The notes under the pieces are model-generated. The model did no database searches. It was not told the origin of the DNA and worked only from the letters and a program-made list of their open reading frames with translations. This document shows, piece by piece, positions 57,336-64,000 of a stretch of 64,000 bases of DNA (the stretch's first letter is position 1; every line of letters starts with the position of its first letter). The position numbers and the translations under genes were made by a program. The stretch is from the NCBI GenBank assembly GCA_038869515.1, contig JAWCQZ010000001.1, positions 215,079 to 279,078 of the forward strand, given 5' to 3'. The DNA comes from JAWCQZ01 sp038869515 [NCBI: Halobacteria archaeon] (GTDB lineage: Archaea > Halobacteriota > Syntropharchaeia > JACQPP01).

Positions 57336-57943
57336 CTCCGCCCCTTCAGAAACTTCGCGACGAGTTCCGCCCCCTCCTCCGGCGTGAGCCCCTCGGTCTC
57401 GACCACCACCTCGGGCCTCCGGGGGGCCTCGTAGGCCGCGGTGAGCCCCGGGACCGGAGCCCGTCCCCGGCGGGCCTTCCGGTAGATGCCGGTCCCCCGC
57501 CTCCCCTCCCGGGCCATGGCGACCTCCGGGGGGCACTTCACGTAGACCTCCGCGAAGCGGGGGACGAGCGAGCGCGCCAGATCGCGGTAGCGGCGCCGGT
57601 TGGCGGTGCCGTCCACGATGACGTTGCGCCCCTCGGAAGCGAGGAGGTGGGCCATGGTGGCGAGGGCGGAGTAGGCGAGGTCGCGCTCCGCTTCGGAGTA
57701 GGTGGGTCGCGGCGTCACGACCCTCCGGATCTCGTCCATCGAGAGGACCCGGGCCCCGGTCCGGCGGGCGAGGGCGCGCGCCACGGAGGACTTGCCCGAG
57801 CCCGGGATGCCGGTGAGCCAGACGACCCAGCCCTGTCGCCGGGGGGGAGGGGCGGAGCCCCGGGGACGTCGCCCCCGAGACCCCCCCGTCCGCAGGCCCG
57901 CCCCCCCTCGCGGGGAGCGTGTTTTATTTCCAGGCACCGCCAT
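57326..57943 (-). CDS. Adenylylsulfate-kinase-like P-loop protein with repeat-derived N-terminus
   Basis: The kinase core starts at [20 protein letters not shown] (Walker A), followed by [38 protein letters not shown] and [18 protein letters not shown], the layout of APS kinases and relatives that phosphorylate adenylylsulfate or similar nucleotides. The first 37 residues are foreign: GGAGLRTGG and the following Arg/Pro-rich tract are the reverse-strand translation of family B copy B3. No other start codon lies between the element and the Walker A motif. The 5' end of the gene also overlaps the uL11 promoter. Confidence 0.82.
   Translation of the reverse strand: MAVPGNKTRSPRGGAGLRTGGSRGRRPRGSAPPPRRQGWVVWLTGIPGSGKSSVARALARRTGARVLSMDEIRRVVTPRPTYSEAERDLAYSALATMAHLLASEGRNVIVDGTANRRRYRDLARSLVPRFAEVYVKCPPEVAMAREGRRGTGIYRKARRGRAPVPGLTAAYEAPRRPEVVVETEGLTPEEGAELVAKFLKGRRWQ
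57833..57908. repeat. Family B element, copy B3 (inside the 5' end of the APS-kinase-like gene)
   Basis: It starts CTGTCGCCGGGGGGGAGGGG, carries GCGGAGCCCC, and ends CGTCCGCAGGCCCGCCCCCC. It is read in frame on the opposite strand as the N-terminal extension of the kinase-like protein. Confidence 0.8.
57917..57932 (+). promoter_or_regulatory. TATA box of the uL11 gene
   Basis: GCGTGTTTTATTTCC lies about 25-30 bp ahead of the uL11 ATG and inside the first codons of the divergent APS-kinase-like gene. Confidence 0.6.
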
Positions 57944-57951
57944 CCCCCCCC

Positions 57952-58443
57952 ATGGCGCAGCAGGTCAAAGTCCTCGTCCCGGGCGGCAAGGCCTCCCCGG
58001 GTCCCCCCCTCGGGCCCACCCTGGGCCCCCTCGGGGTGAACATCAAGCAGGTGGTGGACACCATCAACAACAAGACCAAGGAGTTCGACGGCATGACGGT
58101 TCCGGTCATCCTCACCGTCAAGGACGACCGCTCCTTCACCATTGATGTGGGAACCCCCCCCGCCAGCGCCCTCATCCTGAAGGAGTTGGGCCTGGAGAAG
58201 GGCTCCAAGGAGGCGGGCAAGACGACGGTGGGGGACTTGAGCCTCGAGAAGGCGCTGGCGGTGGCGCGGAGGAAGGTGGACTCCATGCCGAGCCCCTCCC
58301 TCAAGGCAGCCGTGAGCCAGGTCGTCGGAACCTGCGTCTCCATGGGGGTCACGGTCGAGGGAAAGCCCCCCAGGGAGGTTCAGAAAGAGATTGCCGAGGG
58401 GAAACATGACGCGCTCTTTGCGAAAGGCGGGAAGGCGGGATAG
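57952..58443 (+). CDS. rpl11: Ribosomal protein uL11
   Basis: This large-subunit stalk-base protein has 163 residues. It has [20 protein letters not shown] near the start, [40 protein letters not shown] and [18 protein letters not shown] at the C-terminal RNA-binding domain. The C-terminal Lys-rich tail is usual in archaea. The common partners L1, L10 and NusG/Spt5 are not adjacent. Confidence 0.96.
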   Translation: MAQQVKVLVPGGKASPGPPLGPTLGPLGVNIKQVVDTINNKTKEFDGMTVPVILTVKDDRSFTIDVGTPPASALILKELGLEKGSKEAGKTTVGDLSLEKALAVARRKVDSMPSPSLKAAVSQVVGTCVSMGVTVEGKPPREVQKEIAEGKHDALFAKGGKAG

Positions 58444-58468
58444 GGCTCCGCCTTTCGGGCGGCCAACG

Positions 58469-59041
58469 ATGATGGAGAGACCCTCGCGAAGGCGTCGCGC
58501 CCTTTCCTCGTCGAGGGGCAACTCCCGCCGGACGCCGGTCATCGCGGTCTGCGGTTCCGACGGGGACGACCGCGCCCTGACGCGGAGGACCCTCCGGTGG
58601 GCGGAGGAGGTCGGGAGCCTCCTGGCCCGGGAGGGGGCGGTCCTGGTGTGCGGCGGCAAAGGCGGCATCATGGAGGCGGCCTCCCGCGGGGCGCGGAACG
58701 GGGGCGGAATCGTGGTGGGGCTCCTGCCCCGCGGGCGGGAGGAGGCCAACCCCTACGTCTCGATCCCGCTGGCGACCCACATCGGCCACGTCCGGAACTT
58801 CATGGTCGCCTCGATGGCCGACGTCGTCATCGGCATCGGGGGGCGCTGGGGAACCCTGAACGAGGTCTCCTATGCGCTGAACATCCAGAAGCCCGCCGTG
58901 GTCCTCAAGGGGAGCGGCGGGTGGGCCGACCTCCTGGCGCGCCACGGCAGGAAATTCGACGGCCCGCCCCTCATCGCCCGCAACCCCGCCGAAGCGGTCT
59001 CCCTCGCCCTGAGGGCGGCCCGGGCCCGTCTCGGGGAGTGA
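58469..59041 (+). CDS. SLOG/LOG-like nucleotide-binding protein (TIGR00725 type)
   Basis: The 190-residue protein has VIAVCGSDGDD, VLVCGGKGGIMEAASRGARN (phosphate-binding loop), GLLPRGREEANPYV and GIGGRWGTLNEVSYALNI. These follow the Rossmann-like SLOG fold of lysine-decarboxylase-like/LOG proteins, close to the TIGR00725 group. LOG enzymes cleave nucleoside-monophosphate sugars; the archaeal function is unknown. ATG 58469 is one of two adjacent ATGs. The stop overlaps the next gene (GTGA). Confidence 0.83.
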   Translation: MMERPSRRRRALSSSRGNSRRTPVIAVCGSDGDDRALTRRTLRWAEEVGSLLAREGAVLVCGGKGGIMEAASRGARNGGGIVVGLLPRGREEANPYVSIPLATHIGHVRNFMVASMADVVIGIGGRWGTLNEVSYALNIQKPAVVLKGSGGWADLLARHGRKFDGPPLIARNPAEAVSLALRAARARLGE

Positions 59042-59622
59042 CTCCCTCCTTTTTTCCGGATGACCGCGCGGTCGCCGAACTTCCCCTCCGCCTGGTGGCC
59101 TACGGCCTCCTCGCCGCCGCCTTCACCGCCGTCGCCCTGGTCGGCCTCTCCCACACCGCGCCCGGGGCGGAGCGGGCCTCCCTGGAGCGCGGACTCAGCG
59201 GCCTCGCGGCGGCCCTCGAGGGGCTCCGCCACGGCGCCGCCCGGAACCCCCTCGACCCCTCCTCCGCGGGGGCGGTCCGGAGCGTCGTGCTCGAGGTTCC
59301 CGACGGGGCGTGGCTCGCGCTCGGGGGGGACCCCGACCCCGACGGGGACGGTAGGTTGGAGAACGGGACCCCCGTCGCCTCCGAAGCGGCCGCGCTCTAC
59401 CGCGTCGGCGGGGATGCCAAACGGCGCCTCCCCATCCCCCTCGGAATCCGGGAGGGCGTCCCGGGGCCGGGAGGATGGCTCCCCGCCTCCGAACCCCTCG
59501 TTCTGGGCCCGGGAAACCACCTCCTCGGACTTGAGGCCATCCTCGACCCGGCCTCCGGGGAGCGGGCGGCTCTCGTCCGGGCCGGCGACAACCTGACCCT
59601 GCCCTATCTGCGGCCGTCGTGA
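59038..59622 (+). CDS. Pilin-like secreted protein C
   Basis: The 194-residue protein starts with GTG overlapping the SLOG stop. Its N-terminus PDDRAVAELPLRLVAYGLLA leads into one hydrophobic helix (to about residue 37), followed by an external domain rich in Asp, Gly and Pro with DPDPDGDGRLENGTPVASE. Charged residues, then (E/D)LP and a helix are shared with the two proteins at 48259-49292. I take it for a type IV pilin-like or anchored surface protein; the cleavage site is uncertain. Confidence 0.55.
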   Translation: MTPSFFPDDRAVAELPLRLVAYGLLAAAFTAVALVGLSHTAPGAERASLERGLSGLAAALEGLRHGAARNPLDPSSAGAVRSVVLEVPDGAWLALGGDPDPDGDGRLENGTPVASEAAALYRVGGDAKRRLPIPLGIREGVPGPGGWLPASEPLVLGPGNHLLGLEAILDPASGERAALVRAGDNLTLPYLRPS

Positions 59623-59635
59623 AGGGGGACCCGGC

Positions 59636-60094
59636 TCAAATGAAGAGGAAGACCTCGGCCCCCTGGGCGCGGTCGAGGAAGGCGGCGGTCCCGAGGACCT
59701 CGTCCGCCACCTTTCGCGCCTCCGCCTCCGTGACCCCGAACAGTTTCATCGAGGTCGAGCAGGCGTAGACCGTGACCGGCCCGATCGACTTCGCGTCCTC
59801 CAGCATCTTCCGGAGGGGCGGGAGGCGCGCCTCCTTGCGCCCCCGCTCCAGCTCCTCGCGGCGGGCCGCCGCGTAGGCCGGGACATCCACCCGGTCGGCA
59901 TCTTCCTTGGCCAGCCGCCGGAGGGCCCAGAAGGAGAGGAAGATGTGGACCTCGAACCCCATCGCCGCCCCCGACGCGGCCAGCGCGACCGTCTGGTAGA
60001 GGTGGTCGTAGGTCCCGGAGTGGGCGAAGAGCGCCATCTTGCGCGCGGGGTGGTCCACCGCCTCGCGGCTCCGGGTCACCTGGGCCGTCGCCAT
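59636..60094 (-). CDS. DsrE-family protein
   Basis: The 152-residue protein has MALFAHSGTYDHLYQTVALA, GFEVHIFLSFWALRRLAK and VTVYACSTSMKLFGV, the DsrE/DsrF-like alpha/beta fold used in sulfur relay. The Cys in YACSTSM is the likely sulfur-carrying residue. ATG 60094 lies about 25-30 bp after a TATA-like CAAGTTAAAGAT. It lies downstream of tusA on the same strand, so a sulfur-transfer pair is likely. Confidence 0.85.
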   Translation of the reverse strand: MATAQVTRSREAVDHPARKMALFAHSGTYDHLYQTVALAASGAAMGFEVHIFLSFWALRRLAKEDADRVDVPAYAAARREELERGRKEARLPPLRKMLEDAKSIGPVTVYACSTSMKLFGVTEAEARKVADEVLGTAAFLDRAQGAEVFLFI

Positions 60095-60193
60095 CGAGGG
60101 ACTAGGGGGAGGAGGTCCCATCTTTAACTTGTTCCGAAGATGGAGCGAACGTCCGCTCCCGCTCTCCCTTCGAACCCTTCACCCCCGCCTCGG

Positions 60194-60433
60194 CTATGCC
60201 TTTTTGATCCAGAAGGTCAGGCGGTCCCCGTCGGCCCCCATCCCCAGGTAGTCGTTGCCCGTCCTGCGGCACCAGGCGGGCACATCCTCCTTCGCGGCGG
60301 GGTCGTCGGCCAGCAGTTCGACCACCTTCCCCCCCTCCACCTCGCGGACCCTCTCCGCCAGCATCACGATCGGCACAGGGCACATGTAGCCGAGCGCGTC
60401 CACGGTCTCGTCCGGTCTCGGGCGCGGCGCCAT
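60194..60433 (-). CDS. tusA: TusA/SirA-family sulfur carrier
   Basis: The 79-residue protein has the family motif ALGYMCPVPIVMLAERV with the persulfide-bearing Cys, and ends with DRLTFWIKKA. TusA-like proteins relay sulfur to tRNA thiolation, molybdenum cofactor or dissimilatory sulfur enzymes. It stands 99 bp upstream of the DsrE gene. The two families are commonly paired. Confidence 0.92.
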   Translation of the reverse strand: MAPRPRPDETVDALGYMCPVPIVMLAERVREVEGGKVVELLADDPAAKEDVPAWCRRTGNDYLGMGADGDRLTFWIKKA

Positions 60434-60465
60434 TCTTCATCCCTGGGAAGGGGCAGGGGAAAGGG

Positions 60466-61209
60466 ATGCCGCAGACCCTCCGGGCCGCCCTCCTCCAGAC
60501 CCGCGTCCGCCCCTCTCTTGAATCGAACTTGGAGGCGGCGGCGGAGATGGCGGCCGGGGCGGCGCGCTCCGGCGCGGAGATTCTCCTCCTCCCCGAATAC
60601 TTCTTCCGCCTCCCCTACGGCGAGCCCTGCGCCAAGTTCGCAACGGCGACGGAGGGTCCGGTGCGTCGTTTCTTCGAGCGGGTCTCGGCGGAGTCCGGGG
60701 CCCTCCTGGCGGGAAACGCCGTCTCCCGAGGCAGGAACCTCGGCCTCCTCTACCGGGACGGCGACCTCCTCGGCACCCAGCCCAAGGTCCACCCGACCCT
60801 CCTGGAGCGGAGGTGGGGCATCCGCCCAGGCCGCCGCCTCCGCCGCTGGAGGGCGGGAGGGGCCACCGCCGGGATGCTGGTCTGCGCCGACATCCTCCAC
60901 CCCCGGACCGCCATGGGCCTCGCCGGGGCCGACCTCGTCCTGAACCCGGTGGTTTCTCGACGCCGGCCGCGGGACGACACCGGGGAGGCGCGGCGGGCGA
61001 TGTATGTGGCCCGCGCCTTCGACCTCGGCTCCTTCGTCCTCAAGGCGGGCTCGGTCGCCCCCGGTTTCTGGGGGCGGAGCCTGGCTGCGGCGCCGTGGGG
61101 CACGGTCGCCTCCGCGGGGGACCAGGACCGGGAGGAGGCCCTCGTCGTGGAGCTCGACCTGGAGCGGCTCCGGAAGATTCGCAGGGAGTTGGAGAGGCTG
61201 CGCGGCTGA
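60466..61209 (+). CDS. Carbon-nitrogen hydrolase (nitrilase superfamily)
   Basis: The 247-residue enzyme shows the Glu-Lys-Cys triad: Glu in EILLLPEYFF (near residue 44), Lys in LLGTQPKVHPT, and Cys in GMLVCADILHP. The substrate may be an amide, carbamoyl compound or omega-amidated acid; it cannot be told here. It is divergent from tusA with 32 bp between starts. Confidence 0.87.
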   Translation: MPQTLRAALLQTRVRPSLESNLEAAAEMAAGAARSGAEILLLPEYFFRLPYGEPCAKFATATEGPVRRFFERVSAESGALLAGNAVSRGRNLGLLYRDGDLLGTQPKVHPTLLERRWGIRPGRRLRRWRAGGATAGMLVCADILHPRTAMGLAGADLVLNPVVSRRRPRDDTGEARRAMYVARAFDLGSFVLKAGSVAPGFWGRSLAAAPWGTVASAGDQDREEALVVELDLERLRKIRRELERLRG

Positions 61210-61211
61210 GG

Positions 61212-61652
61212 CTATCCCGGGAGGAGGGAGCGGAGCCCGGCCCAGGCGAGCTGCGCCCCGGCGGTGAGCGCGGCCGAGGCGACAGCGACGCCGAGCCCGG
61301 TCCAGAGGAGGAGAGGGCCGCGCGGGGCCCCGAGGGCGACCCCGAGGGCCGCCCCGAGGGGGGCGGTCGCGAGCAGGGGTGAGAGGAGGCCGACGCCCGC
61401 CACCCCGTACCTCTCCCAGATGCTCCGGAGCCGCCCGCGCCGCCCCTCGCCCTTGGAGGTCCGCCGCGCCTCCCACCGCCGGCGGACCCACCCCCCGGCC
61501 ACCACGACCGCCGCGCTCCCCGCGAACGCCCCGGAGCCCGAGGCCGCCCCGACGACCTGGGGCGGGAGTCCGAGGCCGAGCCCCGCCGGGACCGCCAGCC
61601 AGAGATCGAGAGCTCCGAGGGCGGCAATCAGGAGGAGGGTCCAGAGCTCCAT
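61212..61652 (-). CDS. Small multidrug-export-like membrane protein
   Basis: The 146-residue protein has four hydrophobic segments and the pattern of the PF06695 family: IAALGALDLWLAVPAGLGLG, WERYGVAGVGLLSPLLATAP and LGAALGVALGAPRG. A basic cytosolic loop (VRRRWEARRTSKGEGRRGRL) divides the halves. The function is uncertain despite the family name. It ends 2 bp from the nitrilase stop. Confidence 0.7.
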   Translation of the reverse strand: MELWTLLLIAALGALDLWLAVPAGLGLGLPPQVVGAASGSGAFAGSAAVVVAGGWVRRRWEARRTSKGEGRRGRLRSIWERYGVAGVGLLSPLLATAPLGAALGVALGAPRGPLLLWTGLGVAVASAALTAGAQLAWAGLRSLLPG

Positions 61653-61658
61653 GGGCCC

Positions 61659-62351
61659 CTAGAGGAGCCCCGCCGCCTTGAGGAAGTTGGCCGCCATCCG
61701 CTCCCCGCACCTCCCGATGGCCCGGGCTCGCCTCCGGTAGGCCGCGACCATCCTCCCCGGCTCCACCCCCGCCCTCCTCAACTCTGCCGCCCCTGCCCCC
61801 GCCCACCGCTCCACCATCGGCGGAGTCGCCTCGTTGTGGAACTGGACGCCCCACGCCCTCCCGACCCTGAACGCCTGGCGGGGGCACGCGGTCCCCTTCG
61901 CCAGGAGGACGCCCCTCGGGGGGACTCCGAAGGTCTCCCCGTGCCACTGGAGGACCGGCAGCCGCGCCGGCACCCCCCGGAAGAGCGGGTCGCGCCTCCC
62001 CGCGGAGGTCAAGCGGACCACACCGCCCCCATATTCGGGCGCCGGCGCCCGGGCCACCGGGGCGCCCAGGGCCCGGGCCAGCATCTGGGCGCCGAGGCAG
62101 ATGCCGAGGAAGGGGGTCCCGGCCCGGGCGACTCGGCGGATGGCGCGCAGGGCCTGGCGCGTGGGGGCGTCGCGGTCGTTGGCGCTCTGGGGCCCCCCCA
62201 GCACCACCACCGCGCCGAAGCCGCGCGGGTCGAGGGGCTGGCCCCGCCCCCGTTCCGCCACGGTGTAGGGGACCCCCCGCCGGTCCATCACATCCGCCAG
62301 GATTCCAGGCCCCTCGGTGGGGAAGTTCTTGTAGAGCAGGACGGGGCGCAC
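61659..62351 (-). CDS. Class I glutamine amidotransferase domain protein
   Basis: The 230-residue protein has the catalytic Cys in FLGICLGAQMLARALG and the His-x-Glu in VQFHNEATPPM, plus VVVLGGPQSANDRD. This resembles the GMP-synthase-type stand-alone amidotransferases, some of which hydrolyse gamma-glutamyl compounds. It starts with GTG at 62351 directly at the stop of the lipoprotein gene. The synthetase partner is not seen. Confidence 0.85.
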   Translation of the reverse strand: MRPVLLYKNFPTEGPGILADVMDRRGVPYTVAERGRGQPLDPRGFGAVVVLGGPQSANDRDAPTRQALRAIRRVARAGTPFLGICLGAQMLARALGAPVARAPAPEYGGGVVRLTSAGRRDPLFRGVPARLPVLQWHGETFGVPPRGVLLAKGTACPRQAFRVGRAWGVQFHNEATPPMVERWAGAGAAELRRAGVEPGRMVAAYRRRARAIGRCGERMAANFLKAAGLL

Positions 62352-62909
62352 TCAGGCCGCCCCCTCGGGAACGCAGAAGCCTCCCGCGTCGGGAAGGGTT
62401 CCCGCGGGGACGCACCGGTGCCCCGCGAGGCAGGGGAGGCGTGCGCTCCCGCCGCACGCGGGGGCGCGCTCGTCGGGCCCCGGGACGTAGAGGGTGGCGT
62501 TCGCGAGTTCACTCCCGTTGACCACGACCCGGACCGCTGTGACCCCGCGCTCCAGACTCCCGACGCTGGCCGCGAAGGGGATGGCGCCGACGCACTGGAC
62601 GCAGGCGGAGGGAGAGGGGTGCCGGGTGATGTCGAGAACCACCTCTCCCGGGGCAGTGCGGGGCCAGGCGGCGAGTTTGTGGCAGGGGTTCGGGACCCAG
62701 ACCTCCCCGGCGACCCGAACCTCTCCCGGATTCGCCTTCAGGACAACGGGCGCCGCGCCCGCGGAGCAGTTGCCGAAGTCGTGGGCGAAGGAGAAGTTGG
62801 GGAGCGGCGTCCCGGCGGGCGTCGGAGGCGCGGGCGGGGAGGGGACCGAGGCGCAGGCGGCCGCGAGGAGGGGCAGGAGGACGAGGGCGGCGGCCCGCGG
62901 CGCGTCCAT
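62352..62909 (-). CDS. Secreted lipoprotein-like protein A
   Basis: The 185-residue protein has a signal sequence with lipobox LLPLLAAAC, a Pro-rich spacer and a beta-rich domain with several Cys pairs (VQCVGAIPFAASVGSLERG, ..ANATLYVPGPDERAPAC). It is a paralogue of the protein encoded just upstream (GxIPFAA/GAVGFAA and VxVLVxG motifs). It is probably anchored outside the cell. The function is unknown; co-location with a glycoside hydrolase suggests a surface role. Confidence 0.65.
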   Translation of the reverse strand: MDAPRAAALVLLPLLAAACASVPSPPAPPTPAGTPLPNFSFAHDFGNCSAGAAPVVLKANPGEVRVAGEVWVPNPCHKLAAWPRTAPGEVVLDITRHPSPSACVQCVGAIPFAASVGSLERGVTAVRVVVNGSELANATLYVPGPDERAPACGGSARLPCLAGHRCVPAGTLPDAGGFCVPEGAA

Positions 62910-62946
62910 CCGGGGGGAGGACCGTCGCGGGATGAAGCCTTTCCGA

Positions 62947-63375
62947 CTACCGGACATAGACCCCCTGCCGGTCCACCTCCAGGCCGTCCACCAGGACGCG
63001 GACCGTGTAGAGGTCGGGGGCGACCCCCTTGAGCCGCGCCGCGAATCCCACCGCTCCCGGGCAGGGCCCGCAGGGGGCGCGGGGCTCCCGCGTCTCGATC
63101 TCGAGGCGGATGTGCCCCTGTGCGAAGCCGGCCCGCGCCGAGAGCAGGGGGCAGGAGTCGCCGGTCGCGACGCTGCCGGTCAGGGTCACCTCCCCCGCTC
63201 CCGCGACGAGCCGGACGGAGGGCGGCCCGGGGACGCACCCCGGGGAGGCGTCGAAGGAGAGGTCGAAGGCCGGAACCGCGGGGGAGAGCGGGGGCCCGGA
63301 GGGGGCGGAGGCGCAGGCGGTGAGGAGCGCCAGGAGGGCAGCGGGCCAGACCCGGAGGGGCGGGGCGACGCTCAT
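62947..63375 (-). CDS. Secreted lipoprotein-like protein B
   Basis: The 142-residue protein has a signal sequence with lipobox LLALLTACAS, followed by a domain with FDLSFDASPGCVPGPPSVRL, CGPCPGAVGFAARLKGVAPD and YTVRVLVDGLEVDRQGVY. It resembles the protein at 62352 over its length. ATG 63375 overlaps the stop of the arabinofuranosidase gene (ATGA). It is likely expressed with it. Confidence 0.65.
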   Translation of the reverse strand: MSVAPPLRVWPAALLALLTACASAPSGPPLSPAVPAFDLSFDASPGCVPGPPSVRLVAGAGEVTLTGSVATGDSCPLLSARAGFAQGHIRLEIETREPRAPCGPCPGAVGFAARLKGVAPDLYTVRVLVDGLEVDRQGVYVR

Positions 63376-64000
63376 GGCGCGAAGTCGAACCTGGTCGCCG
63401 ACGCGGCGGGGAAGGAGAACGTGAACCGGGACCTCCCGGGGGCCTCCACAGCCTTCACCGCGACCCGGTCGGACTCCCCGGCGGTGTTGCCCGCCCACGC
63501 CCCCGGGGCCACTTGGCGCGCCTCCACCCGCCCGAACTCCCACGCCACGAGGTCCACCTCCGCCGCAACGGGCGCTGCGGGGTGGCGGTTGATGACGAAG
63601 AGCCGCAGCGTCCCCCCCTCCCGGACGGCCGAAGCGTCCAGCAGCGGGACCCCCTTCCGGGCGGGAAGCCCCTCGAGGCGGGATACGTTGCAGGTCGGCC
63701 CGCGGACCTCGGCGGCCACCCCCTCGCCGAAGCCATCCCGGTAGAGCTGGAACGCCGAGTAGACCGGCGAGGTGAAGACCCCGGAGTCCGAGGCCCGGAT
63801 GAGCCCCAGGAGGTTCACCAGTTGGGCGTAGTTTCCGAGGGAGACCGCCGGCCCGAGCCGGTGGAGGGCGTGGAACATCCCGGCGGCCCAGAGCCCCTCC
63901 TGCCAGGTCCAGTCCCACCTCCAGTGGTCCCAGAGCGACCAGAGGACGTTCCACTCGTCGAGGGCGAGTTTGGCCCGCGCGCCCGACGCCTCCACGGTCC
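63372..64000 (-). CDS. C-terminal part of an alpha-L-arabinofuranosidase-like glycoside hydrolase (GH51-like), cut by the window end
   Basis: About 208 residues are visible. They include KLALDEWNVLW, whose Glu fits the GH51 nucleophile, GMFHALHRLGPAVSLGNYAQ and YSAFQLYRDGFGE, then a C-terminal beta domain (GTLRLFVINRHP ... FTFSFPAASATRFDFAP). This is the pattern of the C-terminal catalytic and jelly-roll parts. The N-terminal part lies beyond base 64000. It would remove arabinose from plant or microbial polysaccharides. It heads the lipoprotein run. Confidence 0.75.
   Translation of the reverse strand, partial: TVEASGARAKLALDEWNVLWSLWDHWRWDWTWQEGLWAAGMFHALHRLGPAVSLGNYAQLVNLLGLIRASDSGVFTSPVYSAFQLYRDGFGEGVAAEVRGPTCNVSRLEGLPARKGVPLLDASAVREGGTLRLFVINRHPAAPVAAEVDLVAWEFGRVEARQVAPGAWAGNTAGESDRVAVKAVEAPGRSRFTFSFPAASATRFDFAP

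Noticed and set aside
62738-63238. Additional minus-strand frame overlapping both lipoprotein genes
   Set aside because: It lacks any motif and overlaps two lipobox proteins with clear coupling signals.

Overview
The window is about 70% GC and almost fully coding, and it is clearly archaeal. It carries archaeal ribosomal and translation genes (eL42, eS27, aIF2-alpha, Nop10, eL8/L7Ae, eS28, eL24, uL11), aPelota, class I lysyl-tRNA synthetase, archaeosine enzymes, a PAC2 proteasome-assembly protein, a KaiC-like ATPase, and TATA-type promoters about 25-35 bp ahead of start codons. The mevalonate-decarboxylase-type enzyme, DUF835 regulator, PGF-CTERM surface protein and KorAB pair fit a high-GC Thermoplasmatota-like euryarchaeote. 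That placement is inference.

Layout. 1-9 kb: zinc-ribbon protein, MvaD-like decarboxylase, DUF835 regulator, a membrane protein, aPelota, an HD hydrolase and a large PGF-CTERM surface protein. 9-21.6 kb: divergent hisG/hisS, tRNA-Lys, 2-oxoacid:ferredoxin oxidoreductase, a DUF1464-like protein, KaiC-like ATPase, LysRS, methylmalonyl-CoA mutase large subunit and a PC4-like coactivator. 21.6-23 kb: a lower-GC accessory patch with a zinc microprotein, a PD-(D/E)XK-like nuclease and a decayed toxin-antitoxin pair. 23-31 kb: phosphatase, ThiL, AmmeMemoRadiSam-type radical SAM enzyme, MBL protein, the eL42-eS27-aIF2a-Nop10 operon, Mrp ATPase and NifU. 31-39 kb: peroxiredoxin, PuuD-like membrane protein, two aquaporins around a CPA2 antiporter, and tgtA-arcS. 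38.7-42 kb: the L7Ae-S28e-L24e operon, divergent from a three-gene ubiquitin-like operon. 42-49 kb: queC-queE behind an RHH/zinc-ribbon regulator, a CPA1 antiporter, tRNA-Leu, glycerol kinase and pilin-like proteins. 49-64 kb: hisC, PAC2, metal-binding and ultra-acidic microproteins, RlmB-type methylase, TrxB, a membrane-anchored winged helix protein, HtpX with an EF-hand, IMPase, APS-kinase-like protein, uL11, sulfur-carrier genes, a nitrilase, lipoproteins and the 3' end of an arabinofuranosidase gene.

The most striking system is at 39692-41899: a coiled-coil protein, an E1 with a UBA3-like catalytic cysteine and a C-terminal ubiquitin-fold-domain-like tail, and a protein that fuses an N-terminal ubiquitin-like domain to a complete E2 (UBC) domain with its HPN motif and catalytic cysteine. 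Together they look like a compact ubiquitin-like conjugation module. No deubiquitinase or RING E3 is visible in the window.

A second theme is GC-rich palindromic repeats. One family (B) begins CTGTCGCCGGGGGG and ends near GCAGGCCCGCCCCC. It sits right after stop codons and a tRNA, and has also entered coding sequence in frame (hisG N-terminus, APS-kinase N-terminus, rlmB C-terminus, an arcS linker), much as Rickettsia palindromic elements do. A second family (A) has a perfect 18-bp hairpin with compensatory changes between copies, and one of its parts recurs as an exact 127-bp direct repeat. Preq0/archaeosine genes (queC, queE, tgtA, arcS), glycerol/water transport (two MIP channels, glpK) and histidine genes (hisG, hisC) recur across the window without forming single operons.
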